Assembly: GCF_026236535.1 (NCBI RefSeq)
Contig: NZ_JAHTMW010000005.1
Span: forward strand, 124,001 to 188,000
DNA from: Streptomyces sp. SKN60
GTDB lineage: Bacteria > Actinomycetota > Actinomycetes > Streptomycetales > Streptomycetaceae
Direction: 5' to 3'
DNA: 64,000 nucleotides
Positions 58,415 to 64,000 of this stretch are shown here, piece after piece. Each line of letters begins with the position of its first letter. Position 1 is the first letter of the stretch. The translations under genes and the position numbers were made by a program. Below the pieces are notes generated by a model. That model saw only the letters and a list, made by a program, of their open reading frames with translations. It did not search any database and was not told the origin of the DNA.

Positions 58415-59296
58415 GTGGTTCACATCGGTTACGGCAACGAGCTCAGGGCGCGGATCGCCGCGCCCGGCACCACCCCGCTCATCGGGGTCTACGACATGTA
58501 CTCGGCGTCCGTCGCGGCCGAGCACTACGACGGCATGTTCGTGTCCGGCTTCGGCTTCGCCGCCTCGTACTACGGCCTTCCGGACATCGGGTTCATCGCA
58601 TGGCCGGACATGGTCGCCTTCGTGCAGCGGCTGCGCGGCGCGTTCCCGCGGCACCACCTCCTGGTGGACATCGACGACGGCTACGTCGACCCCGAGGTCG
58701 CCTGTCACGTCGTGGAGGGCCTGGAGCGGATCGGGGCCTCCGGGGTGATCCTGGAGGACCAGAAGCGGCCGCGGCGGTGCGGGCACGCGGACGGCAAGCA
58801 GGTGCTGCCGCTCGACGAGTACCTGGCGAAGCTGGAGATGGTGCTGCAGACCCGGCGGGACATGGTGGTCGTGGCGCGGACGGACGCGACGGACGAGGAC
58901 GACATCCTGCGGCGCGCGAAGTGCCTGGCGGCGACGGACGCCGACGTCGTGCTCGTGGACGGGGTGCGGAGCGTCGAGTGGATCCGGCGGATCCGTGACG
59001 TGGTCGACGGCAAGCCGCTGCTCTTCAACCAGATCGCGGGCGGCAAGTCGCCGCGCCTCTCGCTCTCCGAACTCTCCGAGCTCGGCGTCGACGTGGCGAT
59101 CTACAGCACGCCGTGTCTCTTCGCCGCGCACCAGGCGATGGACTCGGCGCTGGCCGAACTCAGGTCGGCGGACGGCCGGTTGCCCTCCTTCGACCCGGAC
59201 CGCGGCGTCGGCGTGGCCGCCTCCACCCGCCTCCTGGAGCGCAACATCACCCGCCACCACGAGCACCACGGGGACCGTGAGCGGGTGGGCGCGTGA
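58415..59296 (+). CDS. PEP mutase/isocitrate lyase superfamily enzyme
   Basis: A 293-residue TIM-barrel protein: GVYDMYSASVAAEHYDGMFV near residue 23, metal-binding Asp cluster LVDIDDGYVDP near 88, active-site loop EDQKRPRRCGHADGKQV near 120, and VVVARTDATDEDD. The KRxCGH-type loop is shared by isocitrate lyases and 2-methylisocitrate lyases; PEP mutases differ here. It could split a C-C bond in a 2-hydroxy acid or act in phosphonate metabolism. No phosphonate genes are nearby. GTG 58415 has GGAGG 9 nt upstream. Its stop overlaps a small secreted-protein gene. Confidence 0.8.
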   Translation: MVHIGYGNELRARIAAPGTTPLIGVYDMYSASVAAEHYDGMFVSGFGFAASYYGLPDIGFIAWPDMVAFVQRLRGAFPRHHLLVDIDDGYVDPEVACHVVEGLERIGASGVILEDQKRPRRCGHADGKQVLPLDEYLAKLEMVLQTRRDMVVVARTDATDEDDILRRAKCLAATDADVVLVDGVRSVEWIRRIRDVVDGKPLLFNQIAGGKSPRLSLSELSELGVDVAIYSTPCLFAAHQAMDSALAELRSADGRLPSFDPDRGVGVAASTRLLERNITRHHEHHGDRERVGA

Positions 59297-59550
59297 TCCG
59301 GCTGAAGGCCCTGGGGCTCGCGGCCGCCCTGCTGGCCGCCGGCGCGGCGCCCGCCGCCGCGAGCGGCAGCCTCGTCACCGTGATCGACAACTCCCACTCG
59401 CAGAACGAGACGGACGCGTTCGTGGAGATCGACCGCGCGGCCAACGTCCAGTACGGCAGCAGCGGCACGGCCGGCAGTGACCACGACGGCAGCGCGGTCG
59501 AGGCCGTCCAGGCCCTGGTCGGCCGCATCGGCGCCCCCGACGACGCCTAG
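59293..59550 (+). CDS. Small secreted protein coupled to the lyase-like gene
   Basis: An 85-residue precursor: signal peptide of about 23 residues ending PAAAS, mature acidic part of 62 residues with DNSHSQNETDAFVEI and YGSSGTAGSDHDGSA. No cysteine and no known family. GTG 59293 overlaps the PEP-mutase-like stop by four bases, so it depends on translation of that gene. A terminator follows. Confidence 0.65.
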   Translation: MIRLKALGLAAALLAAGAAPAAASGSLVTVIDNSHSQNETDAFVEIDRAANVQYGSSGTAGSDHDGSAVEAVQALVGRIGAPDDA

Positions 59551-59567
59551 CCCCTCGGACATACGAG

Positions 59568-59603
59568 AACGGCCGGACACCGCCCTCGTGGTGTCCGGCC
59601 GTT
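59568..59603 (+). terminator. Terminator hairpin
   Basis: AACGGCCGGACACC (59568-59581) pairs over 14 bp with GGTGTCCGGCCGTT (59590-59603), 8-nt loop. It closes the PEP-mutase-like/secreted-protein operon and can also serve the convergent small gene. Confidence 0.85.
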
Positions 59604-59620
59604 TCGCGCTGGTTCCGTCG

Positions 59621-59653
59621 GTCGCCCGTCAGTCGCCCGTCAGTCGCCCGTCA
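59621..59653. repeat. 11-bp tandem repeat at a stop codon
   Basis: GTCGCCCGTCA occurs three times (59621, 59632, 59643). The last copy contains the stop (TCA, minus strand TGA) of the small secreted gene at 59651-59653. Confidence 0.85.
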
Positions 59654-59833
59654 GTCGTCCAGGAGGTCCGGCAGGCCCAGCTCGTTGAGCTCGACGGGCT
59701 CCGGCCCGTCCTCCAGGACGACGGCGGTGGCGGTGGTGGCGGCGTACGCCGTGGCCGTGCCGCCGAAGGCGAGCAGCCCGGCGGTCAGGGCGAGGGCGGC
59801 GACGAGGCCGCGGGACGTGGTGGTGAGGTTCAT
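59651..59833 (-). CDS. Small secreted protein
   Basis: A 60-residue precursor: signal peptide of about 31 residues (AALALTAGLLAFGGTATAYA), mature acidic peptide of about 29 residues ending LGLPDLLDD. No cysteine. ATG 59833 has only a weak GGGG upstream. Function unknown; possibly one of the short exported peptides common in this genus. Confidence 0.55.
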   Translation of the reverse strand: MNLTTTSRGLVAALALTAGLLAFGGTATAYAATTATAVVLEDGPEPVELNELGLPDLLDD

Positions 59834-59977
59834 GCCCGGGGAACGACCCGGCCGGCCCGGCGGTCACGCAGCGTTACCGCAGGAGAGCGAGAGGCGCCCG
59901 CGGCCCGCCCGAGCGCCCCGGGCGCGCCCCCAGGGGGGTGTCCAGGGCCTGCCCGACCCTGATCCACCGGACAGGCC

Positions 59978-60490
59978 CTAGCCCGCCGTCCGCTCGACGA
60001 CGCCCCGTGCGTACGCCGCCTGCCCCGCGTGCTGGTTGTCCTCGGCGATGACGCTGACGAGCCGGACACCGAGGGTGACGTGCGGGGTCCAGCGGGTGTC
60101 GACCACGCGGTCGAGATCGGCGTCGGTGAGGGAGCCGAGGTGGGAGAGGGTGCGGGCGTGCACCGCGTCGTAGTAGGCGAGGAGCAGGTCGGCGGGGGCG
60201 CGGACGGCGGCGACCTGGGCGCTGCTGTGGCCGAAGCCGGTGGCGTCCTCCGGGAAGGGGAGGCCGAAGCGGCCGGAGAAGCCGTCCGAGGTCCAGATCT
60301 GCTCCGTGCCGAACGCGTCGGCCACGTGGTCGTCCTGAATCCGCGTCAGATGCCAGACCAGCCAGGCGATCGAGTTGGCGTCGGGGTCGACACGGGCGGT
60401 CAGCTCGTCGTCCGACAGTCCCTCGACGGCCTGGTGCACGGCCTCCTGGACCCGGCCGAACGCATCGGTCAGAAGCTCGGCGCTCTTCAT
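59978..60490 (-). CDS. DinB-type mycothiol transferase-like protein
   Basis: A 170-residue four-helix DinB-fold protein: SIAWLVWHLTRIQDDHVADA (metal His residues) near residue 40 and a third His in VIAEDNQHAGQAAYARGVV near 148. This group includes mycothiol-dependent transferases that conjugate or isomerise small molecules. ATG 60490. It follows the Ser/Thr kinase gene by 17 bp on the same strand, perhaps cotranscribed. Confidence 0.82.
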   Translation of the reverse strand: MKSAELLTDAFGRVQEAVHQAVEGLSDDELTARVDPDANSIAWLVWHLTRIQDDHVADAFGTEQIWTSDGFSGRFGLPFPEDATGFGHSSAQVAAVRAPADLLLAYYDAVHARTLSHLGSLTDADLDRVVDTRWTPHVTLGVRLVSVIAEDNQHAGQAAYARGVVERTAG

Positions 60491-60507
60491 GGCGTCACGG
60501 TACGCGC

Positions 60508-62406
60508 TCAGGCCCGCTCGTAGTGGTAGCCCTCGCCGTGGGCCGGGCCGACGTCGTGGGTGAGCCCGGTCGGCACGGCGAGGACGAACGCGGACGCGTC
60601 GCCGTTCGTGCAGGACGGGTAGCCGCTGGACCTGGCCTGGTCGAGGATGGCGCTGCCCAGGTTGACGCGCTTGCCGCCGTCGGTGACCGAGACCAGCTTG
60701 GCCACGTGCTCGCAGTGGGCGCCGTTGATCTCGGTGATCATCCGGGCGGCGATCTGGCCGGGAGCGACGCGGTACAGGTAGACGGTCTTGGGCTGGCCGA
60801 TGTTGTACGCGCTCGTGTACGTCCAGGTGCCGACGAAGCCCGACGGGACCTGGCCGGTGCTGCTCGGCGCGGTGGTCTTCGCGGGCGCCGGGGCCGGCGC
60901 GGGCTTCGGCGCGGCCGTGGTGGTGGTCGCGGGCGGCCTGGGCTGCGTACCCCCGCCGGCGGAGCCCCCGGAGGAGCCCCCGGAGGAACCGGCCGGGGGC
61001 GGGACCTGCCCCGGCTGCTGCCCGCCCGGGGGCACGGTGGCGGTGCCGGGCGGGGGAGCGGACGTGGGGCCGGCGGTCGTGGTCGCGGGCGGGGCGGAGC
61101 TCTGGGCGCCGGACGAGGTACCCGGGGCGCCCGGGCTGCCGCCGGGGGGGGCGGGGGCGCCCTGGAGGTCGCGCTGGCGGGCGTTGTCGTCGATGAGCTT
61201 CACGACGGTGCCGCTGATGCCCAGGACGACGAAGACGGCCGCGACGATCGTCCAGATCCGGGAGGCACGGCGCGGCTCGCGGCGCACGGTGACCGGGGTC
61301 GCGCCTACCGCGCCCACCGCGTCCGGGGTGTCCCCGGCCCCCGGGGCCTTCGGGCGCAGCCCGACCGTCCCCGTGTCAGTGGTCTCCGCCTCGGTCTCCG
61401 CCTCCCGCTCCAGCTCCTCCGACAGCGCCTCGACGTCAAGCAGCCGGGCCGCCTGCCGGGCGAGCCGGGCCACCAGCTCGGGCGGCAGCCACGCCCCGCC
61501 CGCCACCGGGCCGCGCCCGGACTCCTCGCCCGGGAGGGCGGGGTCGGCGAGGAGCGCGGCGATGCCGGGGCGCTCGGCGGGGTCCTTGATCAGACAGCGG
61601 GCGAGGAAGGCGCGCAGCGCCTCGGACTCCACCCGGTCGAGCTCCGGCTCGGCCTCCACGATCCGGAACATGATCGCGTGCTGGTTGCTGGCGCCGTGCC
61701 CGAACGGCAGCCGCCCGGTCACCGCGTACATCAGCACGCAGCCGAGCGCGAAGACGTCGGCCGCCGGGCCCAGGGACTCGCCGCGGACCTGCTCGGGGGC
61801 CATGAAGCCGGGCGAGCCGACGACCATGCCGGTGCTGGTCAGGAGTGATTCGACGGAGGGCTCCAGGGCCCGCGCGATGCCGAAGTCGATCACCTTGGGG
61901 CCCTCGACGGTGAGCATCACGTTGGACGGCTTGAGGTCCCGGTGCAGGATCCCGGCGCCGTGGATGCCCTGGAGGGCCCGCAGCAGGCCCAGCGCGAGCG
62001 CCAGGACCGAGTCGGCGGGCAGCGGCCCGTGCTCCCGGACCACCTGCTCCAGGGACGGCCCGGGCACGAAGCCGGTGGCCACCCAGGGCCGGTCCGCCTC
62101 GGGGTCGGCGTCCAGGACGGGCGCGGTGTAGTGCTCGCCGACCTTCCGTACGGACGCGATCTCCCGGCGGAACCGGGCCCGGAACTGCGGGTCCTGCGCG
62201 TGCTCGGCGTGCACGACCTTGACCGCGACGGTCCGCCCGCCCCCGGAGCGCGCCAGATACACCCGCCCCATCCCGCCGGACCCGAGCCGCCCGAGCAGCC
62301 GGTACGGCCCGATGACCCGCGGATCACCGGCCCGCAGCGGCTCCATCCCGCTGCCGCCCGCGTCCCCGCTCCCGCTCCCGTTTTTGCGCTCGCTCTCGCC
62401 GCTCAT
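60508..62406 (-). CDS. Membrane Ser/Thr protein kinase
   Basis: A 632-residue Hanks-type kinase. Kinase domain residues 34-285: P-loop GRLGSGGMGRVYLARS, Lys in VAVKVVHA, catalytic loop ILHRDLKPSNVML, VIDFGIARA (DFG), and VGSPGFMAPEQVRG. A juxtamembrane region leads to one helix (IWTIVAAVFVVLGISGTVVK, about 385-405), then a 110-residue Pro/Ser/Gly/Thr-rich extracellular spacer and a C-terminal sensory domain of about 110 residues with two cysteines. PASTA repeats are absent. ATG 62406. Next downstream is the DinB-type gene. Confidence 0.9.
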   Translation of the reverse strand: MSGESERKNGSGSGDAGGSGMEPLRAGDPRVIGPYRLLGRLGSGGMGRVYLARSGGGRTVAVKVVHAEHAQDPQFRARFRREIASVRKVGEHYTAPVLDADPEADRPWVATGFVPGPSLEQVVREHGPLPADSVLALALGLLRALQGIHGAGILHRDLKPSNVMLTVEGPKVIDFGIARALEPSVESLLTSTGMVVGSPGFMAPEQVRGESLGPAADVFALGCVLMYAVTGRLPFGHGASNQHAIMFRIVEAEPELDRVESEALRAFLARCLIKDPAERPGIAALLADPALPGEESGRGPVAGGAWLPPELVARLARQAARLLDVEALSEELEREAETEAETTDTGTVGLRPKAPGAGDTPDAVGAVGATPVTVRREPRRASRIWTIVAAVFVVLGISGTVVKLIDDNARQRDLQGAPAPPGGSPGAPGTSSGAQSSAPPATTTAGPTSAPPPGTATVPPGGQQPGQVPPPAGSSGGSSGGSAGGGTQPRPPATTTTAAPKPAPAPAPAKTTAPSSTGQVPSGFVGTWTYTSAYNIGQPKTVYLYRVAPGQIAARMITEINGAHCEHVAKLVSVTDGGKRVNLGSAILDQARSSGYPSCTNGDASAFVLAVPTGLTHDVGPAHGEGYHYERA

Positions 62407-62528
62407 GCCGGTCCGGTCCCCCTGGTCGTCACACCTGATGCATGGTCAAGTCGAACGCGCCTCAGGGTAGATGAGGGCTCACGAGGAAGGGATGCCGGTT
62501 CCGGACGGGCCGGCCGGGCGCTGTCCCG

Positions 62529-62951
62529 CTATCGCCCGGGGTGCGCCTTTCGCTCGGGGTGGGCTTTTCGCCACTCCTCGACCGCCGCCTCCACGTCGAA
62601 CGGGCGCAGGTTCAGCGGCGGGCCGGCCGGCGGGCGGAACAGGGCTTCGGCGATCTTGGTGTTGATCTCGCCGAGGATCCGGCGGAGCTGGGACTCGGAG
62701 CCGGCGGCCCGGGCCGCCTCGGCCGCGTCCTCGGCCTCCTTGCGCAGGGCCAGGGCGGGCGGCAGCGCGGCCATGCCCTCGCGGTGCATCTTGCGCTTGA
62801 TCCACCACAGCTCGTCGTACGGCGCGGTGTCGTCGCCGAGGGGCTTGCCGAAGCCCTCCAGGCGGGCGAAGTCCCCGCGCTCGGCGGCCTCGCGGATCTG
62901 CTTGTCGACGAATGACTCGAAGCTGACTCCGGGCGGTTTCCGTTCGGTCAT
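62529..62951 (-). CDS. DUF1992 protein
   Basis: A 140-residue protein with the DUF1992 (DnaJ-homologue C28) core: SFESFVDKQIREAAERGDFA, LEGFGKPLGDD, YDELWWIKRKMHREGM. Function unknown; often near chaperone genes. The C-terminus is basic (EEWRKAHPERKAHPGR). ATG 62951. Alone between the kinase and a terminator. Confidence 0.85.
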   Translation of the reverse strand: MTERKPPGVSFESFVDKQIREAAERGDFARLEGFGKPLGDDTAPYDELWWIKRKMHREGMAALPPALALRKEAEDAAEAARAAGSESQLRRILGEINTKIAEALFRPPAGPPLNLRPFDVEAAVEEWRKAHPERKAHPGR

Positions 62952-62991
62952 GCGTCCAGCGTACGACCCGGTGTGCGACCCGGAAACGGGC

Positions 62992-63035
62992 AGGAGCCCC
63001 GCTCGTGCGCGTCGCGCGCACGGAGCGGAGCTCCT
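62992..63035 (-). terminator. Terminator downstream of the cold-shock gene
   Basis: AGGAGCCCCGCTCGTGCGCG and CGCGCACGGAGCGGAGCTCCT pair over about 20 bp with one mismatch and one bulge, loop TCG. Confidence 0.8.
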
Positions 63036-63079
63036 TGGGTACAGCTCTAGAGGATCGCGATCGTCGACCCCGGGGTCAC

Positions 63080-63283
63080 TTAGACCGGGGTGACGTTCTC
63101 CGCCTGCGGGCCCTTCGGGCCCTGCGTGACGTCGAAGTTCACCTGCTGGTTCTCCTCGAGGGAGCGGAAGCCAGAGGCGTTGATCGCGGAGTAGTGGACG
63201 AAGACATCCGGGCCGCCGCCTTCCTGGGCAATGAAGCCGAAGCCCTTTTCAGCGTTGAACCACTTCACGGTTCCGGTAGCCAT
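63080..63283 (-). CDS. Cold-shock domain protein
   Basis: A 67-residue CspA-type OB-fold protein: [20 protein letters not shown] (RNP1), DVFVHYSAI (RNP2). Binds single-stranded RNA or DNA as an RNA chaperone. AGGAGGG 3 nt from the ATG is unusually close but strong. A leader of at least 95 nt precedes it and contains a hairpin with a T-run, a possible attenuator or thermosensor. Confidence 0.95.
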   Translation of the reverse strand: MATGTVKWFNAEKGFGFIAQEGGGPDVFVHYSAINASGFRSLEENQQVNFDVTQGPKGPQAENVTPV

Positions 63284-63349
63284 GAGCCCTCCTATGGGCC
63301 AAAGGGTCGCCCTGCTCCAGAACCTGCAACCAAGTCTGAAAACTACAAA

Positions 63350-63377
63350 AGCCTGCGGGTCACATGCTCCGCAGGCT
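63350..63377 (-). promoter_or_regulatory. Attenuator-like hairpin in the cold-shock leader
   Basis: On the minus strand AGCCTGCGG and CCGCAGGCT pair over 9 bp with a 10-nt loop and are followed by TTTTGTAG, i.e. the shape of an intrinsic terminator 67 nt before the ATG. Its position in the 5' leader suggests regulated readthrough; alternatively it ends transcripts coming from upstream. Confidence 0.5.
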
Positions 63378-63534
63378 CTGTACTGCAAGGGAAACCAAAC
63401 TGCAACTTGCGTCGAGCGTAGCACGCAGCGTGCGCGAAGCGGTAGAGGGAAAGATCACGTCACTCACATGTTTGACGGCGGGGCGGCGCGCCCGGCCCGG
63501 CCCCGGCGATGTCCACCGTACGAGACGGGTCTAG

Positions 63535-64000
<466 letters not shown>

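Noticed and set aside
63040..63080. TCTAGAGGATC and GTCGAC close together, resembling a cloning polylinker
   Set aside because: The sites lie between a natural terminator and the cold-shock stop codon, and the neighbouring bases do not match a vector.

Overview
The window is about 72% G+C and looks like a stretch of Streptomyces chromosome. Supporting signs are many GTG starts, strong third-position GC, mycothiol-linked enzyme families, paired XRE/DUF397 genes, a subtilisin-inhibitor gene, a DmdR1-type iron regulator and the futalosine menaquinone gene mqnA. I see no prophage, transposase, integrase, tRNA, rRNA or CRISPR array. The left edge cuts a citrate synthase gene and the right edge cuts mqnA.

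Layout. 0-3.6 kb: citA and pdxH, then a leftward DUF3995 / ECF sigma / SRPBCC operon whose upstream region holds an unusual structured leader (3339-3459). 3.6-8.8 kb: a PAS/GAF-like sensor and a 1,265-residue secreted protein ending in three 126-residue repeats. 8.9-20 kb: SIS-domain protein, dmdR1, hydrolase with an SOS-like box, Tat protein that looks C-terminally short, MarR-GNAT fusion, beta-propeller-like protein, XRE/DUF397 pair, protease inhibitor and an ABC exporter. 20-29.9 kb: Prim-Pol-like protein, NsdA-like regulator, proline-rich membrane protein, branched-chain-type binding lipoprotein, purU, a zinc-finger/mycothiol-domain anti-sigma candidate and its ECF sigma partner, which is frameshifted, and a STAS protein.

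29.9-52.3 kb is a catabolic block: AMP-forming acyl-CoA ligase, amidohydrolase, two acyl-CoA dehydrogenases, cyclase, SDR, zinc alcohol dehydrogenase, flavin reductase, enoyl-CoA hydratase, NDP-forming acyl-CoA ligase, DoxX protein and a DUF35 Zn-ribbon protein. Their promoters share a palindrome, CTGAC-N5-GTCAG, seen at eight places between 31.4 and 51.4 kb counting degenerate copies. This is best read as one dispersed regulon for CoA-dependent degradation of an unidentified carboxylic or hydrophobic substrate. No obvious cognate repressor lies in the window. Interspersed are an AraC/GlxA regulator with a divergent MFS gene, a PadR/hydrolase divergon, a class A beta-lactamase and a flavin monooxygenase.

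52.3-64 kb: AraC/GyrI regulator, GH15 enzyme, F420-type reductase with a divergent HxlR regulator, small secreted proteins, HAD phosphatase, PEP-mutase-like enzyme, DinB-type protein, membrane Ser/Thr kinase, DUF1992 protein, cold-shock protein with a hairpin-bearing leader, and mqnA.

The most unusual features are (i) the minus-strand leader at 3.34-3.46 kb, with a 15-nt Shine-Dalgarno sequence exactly complementary to the 16S rRNA tail, a 12-codon ORF and mutually exclusive hairpins; (ii) the CTGAC-N5-GTCAG regulon; and (iii) repeated formation of short tandem repeats exactly at stop codons, several giving runs of in-frame stops.
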